Shown in pieces: positions 43,514 through 52,670 of a DNA stretch of 64,000 nucleotides (the stretch's first letter is position 1; each line of letters opens with the position of its first letter). The stretch comes from JBDSLU01 sp963844435 (lineage in GTDB: Bacteria; Acidobacteriota; Vicinamibacteria; Vicinamibacterales; Vicinamibacteraceae). The position numbers were made by a program, and so were the translations under genes. The notes under the pieces were generated by a model. That model did no database searches and was not told the origin of the DNA. It was given only the letters and a program-made list of their open reading frames with translations. Location: positions 496,001-560,000 of the forward strand of contig CAWJOG010000021.1 in assembly GCA_963844435.1 (NCBI GenBank). The letters run 5' to 3'.

Positions 43514-46500
43514 ATGCGACAGACCAGATCAATGCAGACCCGGCGCACAGCGGAACGCCGGGAAGACGGAGAACCGCGTCCGATGGGCGTGGTGGGCGAT
43601 GGCGGCCGCCGCGGCGGTGTTCGGCGCCAGCCTGTCGCTGGTGGCGCAGGGCGGCCAGGCGCGCCGGCCGGCGCGTCGCCGGCGCCGGTCAGGGCGGCGG
43701 CATCAACGGCATCGGCTCGAGCGAAGTCGGCGCCGACTTCTCGCCGAAGGAGCCGGTCAAGCCGCTCTCCCCGAAGGAGGAGCAGGCCCGCTTCATCCTG
43801 CCGCCGGGCTACCGCCTCGAGCTGGTGATGTCGGAGCCGCAGATCATCAGCCCCGGCGCGATCGCGTTCGACGGCGACGGGCGGATGTTCGTCGCCGAGC
43901 TGCGCAGCTACATGCTCGACGCGGACGCCACCGCCGAGAAGGAACGGACCAGCCGCATCAGCATGCACGAGAGCACGAAGGGTGACGGCGTCTACGACCG
44001 GCACACCGTGTTCGTCGACAACGTGTCCACGCCGCGCTTCGTCACGCCGCTCGACGGCAACGCCATCCTGACGATGGAGACGGACACCGACGAGATCTAC
44101 AAGTACACCGACACCGAACGGCGACGGCGTCGCCGACAAGAAGGAGCTCTTCTACAAGGGCGCCGGGCGCATCGGCCAGAACCTCGAGCACCAGCCGAGC
44201 GGCTTCATCTGGGCGATGGACAACTGGATCTACAGCACCTACAACGCCTTCCGCCTGCGCTGGACGCCGAAGGGCGAGGTGCTGAAGGAGACGACGGCGC
44301 CGAACGGCGGCCAGTGGGGCCTGACCCAGGACGACTACGGCAAGGTGTGGTTCGTCGACGCCGGCGGCGAGCGCGGGCCGGTCAACTTCCAGACGCCGAT
44401 CCAGTACGGCGCCTTCAACGTCGACGACCAGTTCGAGGACGACTTCCGCGTCGTGTGGCCGGCCTACATGGGCGGCCACGCCGACACGCAGGGCGGCATG
44501 GGCCGCGTCCGCATGCCGGTCGGCGTCCTCAACCACTTCACCGCGACCTGCGGCCAGGACATCTTCCGCGGCCACAGCCTGCCCGACGACCTGCGCGGCG
44601 ACCTGCTCTTCGCCGAGCCCGTCGGCCGCCTCGTGCGCCGCGCCAAGGTGTCGGTCAGCCAGGGCCTGACGCGGCTCGAGAACGCCTATCCCGGATCGGA
44701 GTTCATCACCAGCACCGATCCGCTGTTCCGTCCGGTCAACATGACGACCGCGCCCGACGGCACGATCTACCTGTCGGACATGTACCACGGCATCATCCAG
44801 GAAGCGAACTGGACGCGGAAGGGCAGCTACCTTCGCAAGAAGATCGAGCAGTACCGGCTTCGACAAGGTGATCAACCACGGCCGCATCTGGCGCCTGGTG
44901 CACGACTCGAAGAAGCCGGACTACACGAAGCCGCGGATGCAGAGCGCGACGCCGGCGCAGCTGGTCGGCTACCTGTCGCACCCGAACGGCTGGTGGCGCG
45001 ACAGCGCGCAGCGCACCCTCGTGCTCCGGCAGGATGCGTCGGTGGTGCCGGCACTGCAGGAGCTGGCGAAGACCGTCGAGCAGCCTGGTCGGCCGCTTCC
45101 ACGCGCTGTGGACGCTCGAAGGGCTCGGCAAGCTCGACGCGGCCACGGTCCGCGAGCTGATGAAGGACGTCAGCCCGCAGATGCGCGTCCAGGCGATCCG
45201 CGCCAGCGAGTCGCTGACGAAGGCCGGCGACAAGACGATCGAGTCCGACGTCCGCGAGCGCGTCAAGGACGGCGACGCCAGCGTCGTCATCCAGGCGCTG
45301 CTGACGCTGAACCTGCAGAAGGTGCCGGACATCGCCAAGCTGGTCGAGGGCGCGCAGGCGGCGACCAAGGCCCGCGGCGTCAAGGAGCTCGGCGACCTGA
45401 TGCTGCGGCCGCCGCAGTCGACCGGCTGCGGCGGCGGCTTCCGCCTGCTGTCGGCCGAGACGAAGGCGGTGATGGAGAAGGGCCAGGGCATCTACGCCGA
45501 GCTGTGCTACTCGTGCCACGGCCAGGACGGCAACGGCGAGCCGCTCGCCGGCGCGCCGGCCGGGACGACGATGGCGCCGCCGCTCGCGGGATCGCCGCGC
45601 GTGCTCGCGCACAAGGACTACGTGATCAAGACGGTGCTGCACGGCCTGACCGGGCCGGTCGACGGCGCCACCTACTCGAACGTCATGATCCCGATGAACG
45701 CCAGCGACGACGAGTGGATCGCGTCGATCGCGTCGTTCGTCCGCAACACCTTCGGCAACCAGGCGTCGTTCGTCTCGCCGGCCGACGTCGCGCGGGTACG
45801 GGCGAAGACGAAGGATCGCGCCGACTTCTGGACCGTCGACGAGCTCGAGAGCAGCGTGCCCAGCCTGATCGTGCCGCACGCCGGCTGGAAGGCGACGGCG
45901 AGCCACAACGTGGGCAACGCGCTGCGCGCCGTGGGCGGCATCACGCCGGCCGCGGGCGGACGGCCGGCGGGCGGCTCGTGGTCGACGGGCGCGCGCCAGC
46001 AGGCCGGCATGTGGCTGACGATCGACATGGCCGCTCCCGCGACGGTGTCGGAGATCCACTTCGATTCGCCGGCGGCGTTCGCCGGACAGGGCGGTCCCGG
46101 CGGTCCGCGGCCGCCTGGGGCAGGCGGTCCAGGTGCGGCGCCGGCTGGTGCGCCGGCGCTGCTGCGCCCGGAGCGGCGGCCCCGGCCAGACGCGCCGGCC
46201 GCGGCCCGCGACCGCCCCGGCCCGGGCCCTGCCGGCGGCGGCTCGCGCCGCTGGCGCGCCGCCCGCGTTCGGGGCCGGCGGTCCTCCGGTCGGCGTCTCG
46301 ACGCATCCGCGCGCCTACGAGGTCCACGTGTCGCTCGACGGCCAGTCCTGGGGCCTGCCCGGTGGCGACCGGCAAGGGCGCGCCAGGCAGCACGACGATC
46401 GTGCTCGAGCAGCCGGTGCGGGCCCGCTACATCCGCATCACGCAGACCGGTACCGAGGACGCACCGGCGTGGAGCGTCGCGCGCCTGCAGGTCTACGGCC

Positions 46501-46538
46501 CGCCGGCGCCGGCGGCGTCCAAGCCGAGCGCCCCCTAG
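43514..46538 (+). CDS. Membrane-bound dehydrogenase/HEAT/cytochrome c/discoidin-like protein (many frameshifts)
   Basis: About 1005 residues across at least seven frameshifts (near 43570, 43680, 44118, 44858, 45085, 46190, 46370). Signal AWWAMAAAAAVFGASLSLVA. Then a sorbosone-dehydrogenase/PQQ-like propeller (ARFILPPGYRLELVMSEPQI, GAIAFDGDGRMFVAELRSYM, MTTAPDGTIYLSDMYHGIIQ), a HEAT-like part (QLVGYLSHPNGWWRDSAQRT, SLVGRFHALWTLEGLGKLDA), a cytochrome c domain (GQGIYAELCYSCHGQDGNGE, haem CYSCH; Met in SNVMIPMN), and a C-terminal F5/8-type discoidin-like domain (YEVHVSLDGQSWG, VRARYIRITQTG). Many families of this architecture are exported dehydrogenases acting on sugars. The start could also be ATG 43532. 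Confidence 0.75.
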
Positions 46539-46631
46539 TCCTTCCCGCACAACGACCTGGAGACCGACCGGATGGGCCACCGTTCCGTGCGGTCTCCCGT
46601 GGTCGCGGTGTTCCGCGAGTAGGATGGTGTC

Positions 46632-46916
46632 GTGTCCCTTGCCGACCGTTCGATTTCGGTGGTCGTGATGCCGAAGACATCGGCGGATGCGGACCGCCTC
46701 GATCGCGGGCTGCGGCAGATGACTGCCGAGGATCCCCGGCTCCACGTGCTGCGCGATCCGCAGACCGGCCATACGCTGATCAGCGCGGTCGACGTGCAGC
46801 ACCTGGACGTCGTCGTCGATCGCCTCAAGCGCGAGTTCCAGGTCGAGGCCGGCATCGGCAAGCCGACGACGGCCGGTGACGTCGGGCTCGGCCCTCCGGA
46901 CGACGATCTCAGTTGA
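46632..46916 (+). CDS. Orphan EF-G domain III-like protein
   Basis: 94 residues from GTG 46632. RSISVVVMPKTSADADRLDR, then GLRQMTAEDPRLHVLRDPQT, GHTLISAVDVQHLDVVVDRL and KREFQVEAGIGKPTTA match domain III of elongation factor G (EPKTKADQEKL, AEEDPTFRV, GQTIISGMGELHLEI, VDRMKREFNVEANVGKPQV). The GTPase, domains II, IV and V are absent on both sides. The ORF is intact, so it is either a preserved stand-alone domain or a recent fragment. It overlaps the convergent gene by 8 bases. Confidence 0.7.
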   Translation: MSLADRSISVVVMPKTSADADRLDRGLRQMTAEDPRLHVLRDPQTGHTLISAVDVQHLDVVVDRLKREFQVEAGIGKPTTAGDVGLGPPDDDLS

Positions 46917-47545
46917 CGATGGTTGGCGTGTAGGTCCAGGTCCAGGCGCCGCCCTTGATCGTGAAAGACCCCTTGTCGGCTGACACCGTGAGGTTCGGGA
47001 CGGAGTGTGCCGGCGCGGCGAGCATCAGCGGCGACGGGACGACCATGCGCTCGACGACGTCCTGGTCCCATGGACGAATCGTGCGCGGCTCCTGGACGCC
47101 CTGGCAGCCGGTGACGACCCGAATCGACGGGAAGCTGCGGATGCCCTTCAGCTCGAGCGCGCCTCCGCTGGTCGTGAGCGTCTTCACCGTCAGGTGATCG
47201 TACGGCCCGTTCGGGGCCGGCGGCGGACACGAGGCGTGCTCGTTGCGGAGTTCGCGGACTTCCGACGCGGCGTTCACGATCGTCGGCTCGCCGACGATCG
47301 CGTTCGCCTTCACGTCCCAGTCGAGGTCGATCTCGACGCGGTCCGTCACGATCGCCTGTCCAGCGGGTTCGCGATAGGCGATCACCGCCGGTCCGTCGTA
47401 GACGCCGACCATGTGGTAGTGCACGACCTTGGCCGCGGTCCAGCGGGCGATCTCGCCGCGTCTGGCTCGCGGCTTGCTGCGCGTCGGCGATCGCCGTGAA
47501 CGCGAGAGCGGCGGCACCGATCGCCGCCGTGCGTCGAACCATCAT
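46909..47545 (-). CDS. Secreted hypothetical protein (frameshifted)
   Basis: About 211 residues. ATG 47545 has GAGGAG upstream. Signal MMVRRTAAIGAAALAFTAIA, then DAQQAA; after a shift near 47455 it reads EIARWTAAKVVHYHMVGVYD, EPAGQAIVTDRVEIDLDWDV, NAIVGEPTIVNAASEVRELR, ending WTWTYTPTIVN. Two cysteines (ASCPPPAP, VTGCQGVQ). No family recognised. It looks beta-rich and may be periplasmic. Confidence 0.55.
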
Positions 47546-47565
47546 GTCGGTCTCCTCGGGTGCCG

Positions 47566-48045
47566 TTACGCCGGCGCGCGCAGCCGGCGCGGGCGCCTGC
47601 AATATGCCACGAGGAGGGCGAGGCCCAACAGGGACAGCGTGAACGGCGCCCGGCCGGCCTCCTCCGGCACGCGGATCAGGTGCGTGTAGGTGGCCCCCGC
47701 CATGATGACGGCGATGCCGAGGGCGCCGGCGAAGGCGAGCCGCGGCACGAGCAGCAGGACCGCCGAGGTCGTTTCGATCGCCCCGACGACGAGACGGAAC
47801 CAGTCCGGATAGCGCCAGACCTCGAAGTGCCGGACGTGCGCGTCCGCGCCCGCCAGCTTCGGCACTCCCGCCATCAGGAAGATGAAGGCCAGGAGCAGCG
47901 AAGGGACCCAGACCATGCCGATGCGGCCCACGATGGCGAGAGAGGGCACTGCGGCCTCGCTTTCTGTGGCGACGGCACGCCGTCGACGAGTGACCCGCGG
48001 GAGAGTGCGTAGAATCTGACGACCATCGTCACCGCACCGTTCCAC
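47566..48045 (-). CDS. DoxX-like membrane protein
   Basis: Up to 159 residues from GTG 48045, but the family core starts near MVWVPSLLLAFIFLMAGVPK (around 47921), so the N-terminus may be shorter. Four helices; LAGADAHVRHFEVWRYPDWF, then RLVVGAIETTSAVLLLVPRL and AFAGALGIAVIMAGATYTHL are DoxX-typical. DoxX-like proteins are small quinone-associated or unknown membrane proteins. Divergent from the VOC gene with 8 bases between them at most, so the promoters overlap the coding starts. Confidence 0.75.
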   Translation of the reverse strand: MERCGDDGRQILRTLPRVTRRRRAVATESEAAVPSLAIVGRIGMVWVPSLLLAFIFLMAGVPKLAGADAHVRHFEVWRYPDWFRLVVGAIETTSAVLLLVPRLAFAGALGIAVIMAGATYTHLIRVPEEAGRAPFTLSLLGLALLVAYCRRPRRLRAPA

Positions 48046-48053
48046 GAGGTTTC

Positions 48054-48707
48054 ATGGAACTCGACCACGTCTTCCTGCTCTGCAACTCCGGCGCCCCGGA
48101 AGCCGACGCGCTCCTGCGGCTCGGCATCCGTGAAGGCTCCCGCAACACGCACCCGGGCCAGGGGACGGCGTGCCGCCGGTTCTTCTTCGCCGACGCCTAT
48201 CTCGAGTTGCTCTGGGTCGACGACGAGGCCGAGGCGGGCCGCGATGCCGTGAAGCGAACGCGGCTCCTCGACCGGTGGGCCCTGCGCCGCGCCGGCGCCT
48301 GTCCATTCGGCGTGATCCTGCGGCCGTCGGTCGACTCAGCCGAGACGCGGCCGACCTTTCCGACCTGGCGCTACACGCCGCCATACCTGCCGGCGGGCCT
48401 CGCCATCGACGTCGCCGACGCCACGCCGCTGGCGGAGCCCGCGGTCTTCCACATGGCGGTCCAGCGCAGCCGTGGCCGGAGCGGCGAAGAGCCGATCGAC
48501 CACGAGCCGCCGCTGCGCACCATCAGCCGCGTGTCGATCGACGGGCCGCTCCCGAGCGAGCGTTCGGCGGCAAGCCTCGCCCTGGAAGCGACTGGCGCCT
48601 TCGCGTTCGCAGACGCGTCGGCCTACCTGCTGACCATCGACTTCAGCGACGCGCCCGAAGCCAACGCCGACCTGCGGCCCGAGCTGCCGCTCGTGCTTCG
48701 CTGGTAG
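48054..48707 (+). CDS. VOC/glyoxalase-like domain protein
   Basis: 217 residues. MELDHVFLLCNSGAPEADAL, then GIREGSRNTHPGQGTACRRF, FFADAYLELLWVDDEAEA and LDRWALRRAGACPFGVILRP match the glyoxalase-3-like VOC proteins, with His4 and Glu in YLELLW as metal ligands. The second half (ISRVSIDGPLPSERSAASLA, LLTIDFSDAPEANADLRPEL) is a weaker repeat of the fold. Substrate unknown; VOC enzymes act on C-C, C-O or C-S bonds with a metal. Confidence 0.8.
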   Translation: MELDHVFLLCNSGAPEADALLRLGIREGSRNTHPGQGTACRRFFFADAYLELLWVDDEAEAGRDAVKRTRLLDRWALRRAGACPFGVILRPSVDSAETRPTFPTWRYTPPYLPAGLAIDVADATPLAEPAVFHMAVQRSRGRSGEEPIDHEPPLRTISRVSIDGPLPSERSAASLALEATGAFAFADASAYLLTIDFSDAPEANADLRPELPLVLRW

Positions 48708-48716
48708 TCACCGCCG

Positions 48717-50454
48717 TCACGGCTCGCGGTGCACCGCGACCGTCGGCGGAAACGCCCGCCGCACCGCCGCGGTGAGGCCACGGCCGCTGACCCGCAGCTC
48801 GCGCAATCGCGGCAGGCGGGCAAGCCGTGCGACTCCGGAGTCGGTCAGGCCATGGCAGGTGTCGAACGTGATCCGCTCGAGCGCGTCCATCGTCGACAGG
48901 ATCTCCGGCGTGCGGTCGGTGATCGTCGTGTAGCTGTTGAAGTAGCAGGTGAGCTTCGACAGGCCGGGCAGGTGCTCGGTCGCGGCGTCGGTGGTGTCGC
49001 GGCAGTACATCAGGATCAGCGATTCGAGCTCCCGGCACCGTCCGATGTGCCGGTAGCCGGCGTCGGGAACGTCCATCGGCATCAGCTCGCGCAGGGCGGG
49101 GAAGCGGGGCAGCGCGGCGAGGCCTTCGTCGTCGACGTTCAGGCAGCTGACGGACAGCCCGCGCAGCGCCGGCATCCCGGCCAGCGCCAGGAACCCGCGC
49201 CGTTGCAGCCCGTGGCAGCGCCGGCCCCAGATCTGCTCGATGGTGCGCGAGCGGGCCAGCGCGACCCAGGCGTCGTCGCTGGCGGTCGTGTCCTGGGCGA
49301 TGAGGAAGCGCAGCGCCGGCAGCTGCGCGATGCCCGGCATCCAGTCGTCCTTGGCGTCGACGGCGAGCGAGGCAAGGCGCGGCAAGGTCCGTAGTGGGTC
49401 GAGGCACGCGGCGGTGAGCGCCAGCCGGGCGTCGTCGAGGTTCAGCGCGAACAGGCCGTCGAGGCCGCGCAGGTTCTCGAGGCCGCGATCGGTGAACGGG
49501 CCGCGCAGCCAGAGAAGATTCGGCGACGGCGTGTCGTCCAGCAGCGCAAGGTGCTCCTTCCCGCCCTGCCACGTTTTGAACACCGGCCACTCCTGCAGCA
49601 GCGCAATGCCTTCGTCGGTGACGCCGTTGCCGCTGCGGAACGTGTGCAGGTGGGGCTTGCCGGCGAGCGCACGCAGCGCGCCATCGCCGGTCGCCGTCCA
49701 CGCGAGGTTCACGTCGCGGAGCACCTCGCAGCCGCGCAGGTGCTCAACCCCGGCGTCGGTGATCGACGTGCCCGACAGGTCGAGGCGTTCGAGCCGCGGC
49801 AGGCGCCCGATCTCGACGAGGTCGGCGTCGGTGATGTCGCGTACGCCGCTGAGATCGAGTGCGGTGGCGTCGCCGCGCTCGATGGCCTCCCGAAAGCGCC
49901 AGCGCCTTCGACTGCGCGACGGTGGTGACGTGCGGCGCGTCCCCAGGCAGGTTGGCGACGGACGCGCGCAGCGCCTCCCAGCTGTCGAAGCCGCGCTCGC
50001 GCGCGACGAGCGCCCGCGCGTCGTCCAGCGAGATCGCCACGTCGCCGTCGGGCTCGCTCGGCCGCTTGCCGAGATCGAGCTGGACGTAGCTGCGCATGCC
50101 GGCCCAGGCGCGCCGGTGCCAGGTGTAGCGGTAGTGCCGCTCCATCGCCTCGGGCGTGCCGGTCCGATAGGCGTCGAGCAGGGCCTCCGCCATGTCGTCG
50201 TACTGGGCGAGGGTGGCGGCGCTGCGGGCGGGATCGGGCTCGAGGGCACGCTTCAGGGCGGTCCAGCCGTCGAACCCCTGTTCGCGGGCGAGAGCGAGCT
50301 GCACGTGGCGCAGCGTCGGTGCGTCGGGGGCGTCCGGCAGGATTCGGCGCAGGCGTTCCCGGGCCTCGGGCTCACGCGCGGCGAGCGCGGTCAGCCAGCG
50401 CCTGGCGTCCTTCTTCAGCGATGCGAGCGTGCGACGGGCGAACGGATGCGGCAT
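48717..50454 (-). CDS. Leucine-rich-repeat protein with helical N-terminal domain (frameshifted)
   Basis: About 578 residues. ATG 50454 has GGAGGAAGG upstream. The N-terminal ~180 residues carry two copies of a short helical motif (LRHVQLALAREQGFDGWTAL and ALVARERGFDSWEALRASVA) that precedes ankyrin or LRR arrays in many acidobacterial and planctomycete proteins. After a frameshift near 49895 come LRRs of the F-box/cysteine-containing type: LDLSGVRDITDADLVEIGRL, LERLDLSGTSITDAGVEHLR, FHTCHGLTDSGVARLARLPR-like repeats, about 12 in all. Likely protein-protein interaction; cytoplasmic, no signal peptide. Partner unknown. Confidence 0.75.
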
Positions 50455-50762
50455 GACACCTTCCTCCACGTGCCTGACGTCCGCTGAATCCAGGCGGGAA
50501 GAAGGGTGGACCGCGAGGTGGTCGAACCCATGAGGGTGGGCCGAAGCCCTTGCCGCGGACCGGAGGCGCCCCGACGCGCACTGTGCCGAATTGTGCAGCG
50601 GCGTGCCGACGGCGTCAACGCCCGCGACATCGACGACGACTTCGGGATGAGGTTGGTATGAAGCCTGGACGCGACGAGGTGGTGGAGGTCCTCGAGAGAG
50701 CCGCCGCGGCGCAGGCGCGTACCGCGGCGAGTCAGCGAGCCGGGCCAGGCCAGCGGGCCGGG
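50455..50762. other. Intergenic stretch of about 310 bp, no gene seen
   Basis: Lies between the LRR start and the HD-GYP stop. A short plus-strand frame from 50658 (MKPGRDEVVEVLERAAAAQA) runs into the HD-GYP gene antisense and lacks a family match. It probably holds the LRR promoter, but no -35/-10 pair stands out. Confidence 0.3.
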
Positions 50763-52391
50763 CTAGGCGCTCTTGCCCAATCGCGTTTCCGGCTGGCTGA
50801 CCGGGATGCGGCGATTCCGGAACGCATCCGTGAAGGCCGCGACCACGTCGGGATCGAACTGCGTGCCGGCGCCTTCCGAGATGCGGACGGCGGCATCGCG
50901 CGGCGGCAGCCCGCGGCGATACGGCCGATCGCTGGTCATCGCGTCGTAGACGTCGGCGACGGCCAGGACGCGGGCGTCGAGCGCGATGCCGGCTCCAGCC
51001 AGGCCGGCGGGGTAGCCGCCGCCGTCGAACCGCTCGTGGTGCTGCAGCACCATGGGCAGGATGTCGGCGCAATGCGGCAACGGCTCGAGGATGCGCGCGC
51101 CCAGTGCCGGATGCTCCTGCACGATCGCCTTCTGCTCCTCCGTCAACCGCGCCGGGCTGTCGAGGATGTCGGCCGAGATGCCGATCTTGCCGATGTCGTG
51201 CAGCAGCGCACCGCGGCGGATGCGCTCCATTGACGGCGCGTCGAAGTGCATCGCCCGCGCGACGGCCAGCGCGACGTCGGCCACCCGCGTCGAATGGCCG
51301 GCCGTCCACGGCGACTTGGCGTCGATGGTCCGGGCCAGGGTCTCGAGCGTCCCCACGCTGAGCGCGTGCAGCTGGGCGAACTGCCGCTGCAGGTCGCCGG
51401 CCATCGCGTTGAACGATTCGCCCAGCGCCTGCAACTCGTCGCCCGTGCGCACGTCCACGCGCGTGGCGAACTCGCCGCGCGCGAGGCCGGCCGTGCCGTC
51501 CTGGAGGCGGGCGATGGGATCGAGGAGCCGCCGGATCTGGTGGAGGCTGACCAGCAGGAGCACGCAGATCGTGGCGACGGCCAGCAGGACGACCGTGCGG
51601 ACCAGCGTCTGTGCCGGTGCCACCGCGTCCGCGGTGCGCGTGACGACGACGCTGGTCCAGTGCGCCGCGCCGAAGTGCGTCCGGATCGGCGCCGACCAGT
51701 AGGCGCCCATCCAGTCGCGGTCGTCTCGCCGCGCCTCGAAGGTGCCGGAGCCACTGGCGCCGCGAATGAGCTGGGCGATGGCCGCCCGATCGAGGCGCTC
51801 GTCGCTGCAGACCATGACCAGGGTGCCGGCGGCGGCACAGAGCTCGCGGGCGACGGCGCCTTCGCTGGTCCGCTCGTCGAGCGCCCACAACGTGCGCGGC
51901 TCGAGCGCGGCGATCACCGCGGTGCCCTCGTAGCGCGCGACCCCGCTGACCGGCACCACGAGGTGGATGAGGCCGCCCGCGCGCGTCGGCTGGCGAAGCA
52001 CGGTGCCGCCGGCTGCGAGTCGGGCGCGATCAGTGGGGTCGAGCGCCGGCGGATCGATGTGGCCGAACACGGTCGTGGCCTGCCCCTGCTGGTCGATCCG
52101 GGCCAGGGCGGCGACGCCGCGCAGCGAGCTCGGCGCGATCGAGGCGTTCGGCTGCGCGGCCAGCACCCGCAGGCGATCCTCGACGTCGAGCAGCCGTTCG
52201 AGCGAGGACATGGCCGATTCCTTGGCCAGCACCCGCAGCCGGTTCTGCTCCTGACGCAGCAGGTAGTCGGACACCATCCAGCTGGTGACGCCGGCCAGGA
52301 TCAGCAGCGGCACCAGCCCCGAGAGGGCGAAGAGCGCCGCGACGCGCCGGCCGACGCGGCTTTGGACGACCGTCCACTGGAGCGCGGCCAT
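50763..52391 (-). CDS. HAMP-HD-GYP c-di-GMP phosphodiesterase, membrane sensor
   Basis: 542 residues from ATG 52391 (an open extension reaches 52523). TM1 ~18-40 (VAALFALSGLVPLLILAGVT), a periplasmic dCache-like sensor ~45-255 (LLRQEQNRLRVLAKESAM start), TM2 ~262-284 (TVVLLAVATICVLLLVSLHQ), HAMP ~285-340, HD-GYP ~350-520: DAKSPWTAGHSTRVADVALA, HDIGKIGISADIL, HHERFDGGGYPAGLAG, SDRPYRRGLPPRDA. The HHExxDGxGYP motif and HD pair are complete, so c-di-GMP hydrolysis is expected. Signal unknown. A PilZ protein at 31.3 kb could be a c-di-GMP receptor. Confidence 0.9.
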   Translation of the reverse strand: MAALQWTVVQSRVGRRVAALFALSGLVPLLILAGVTSWMVSDYLLRQEQNRLRVLAKESAMSSLERLLDVEDRLRVLAAQPNASIAPSSLRGVAALARIDQQGQATTVFGHIDPPALDPTDRARLAAGGTVLRQPTRAGGLIHLVVPVSGVARYEGTAVIAALEPRTLWALDERTSEGAVARELCAAAGTLVMVCSDERLDRAAIAQLIRGASGSGTFEARRDDRDWMGAYWSAPIRTHFGAAHWTSVVVTRTADAVAPAQTLVRTVVLLAVATICVLLLVSLHQIRRLLDPIARLQDGTAGLARGEFATRVDVRTGDELQALGESFNAMAGDLQRQFAQLHALSVGTLETLARTIDAKSPWTAGHSTRVADVALAVARAMHFDAPSMERIRRGALLHDIGKIGISADILDSPARLTEEQKAIVQEHPALGARILEPLPHCADILPMVLQHHERFDGGGYPAGLAGAGIALDARVLAVADVYDAMTSDRPYRRGLPPRDAAVRISEGAGTQFDPDVVAAFTDAFRNRRIPVSQPETRLGKSA

Positions 52392-52670
52392 GCGCCTAGA
52401 CGCAGATGCCGGCCGCGATTCGACGCGAGCGTCGAGAGCAGGGGGCAGACGATCGGCGTCTCGACGAGCGAGAACGCGCGCCGATCCCGCCAGCCCCGGC
52501 GCCGGACCAGTCGTGATCGACACCCGAATCGGGCCAAGGGCAAACGGACGGCTCCCTGCAGTGGCCGATGCAGGCGCGCGCCGGCCCGGTCTGCTAATCG
52601 GCGTCGTGCGGCCGACGCTTGAGCTTTGGCGGCGGCCGTGTGCAGGCCCGGGCAGATCCGCGAATGCCGG
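52392..52670. other. Region upstream of the HD-GYP gene
   Basis: The first ~130 bp are an open N-terminal extension of the HD-GYP frame of low likelihood. The rest, up to the GH67 stop at 52671, has no convincing gene or promoter. Confidence 0.3.

Noticed and set aside
50658..50760. Short plus-strand gene starting MKPGRDEVVEVLERA
   Set aside because: It has no stop before running antisense through the HD-GYP gene and no family resemblance.
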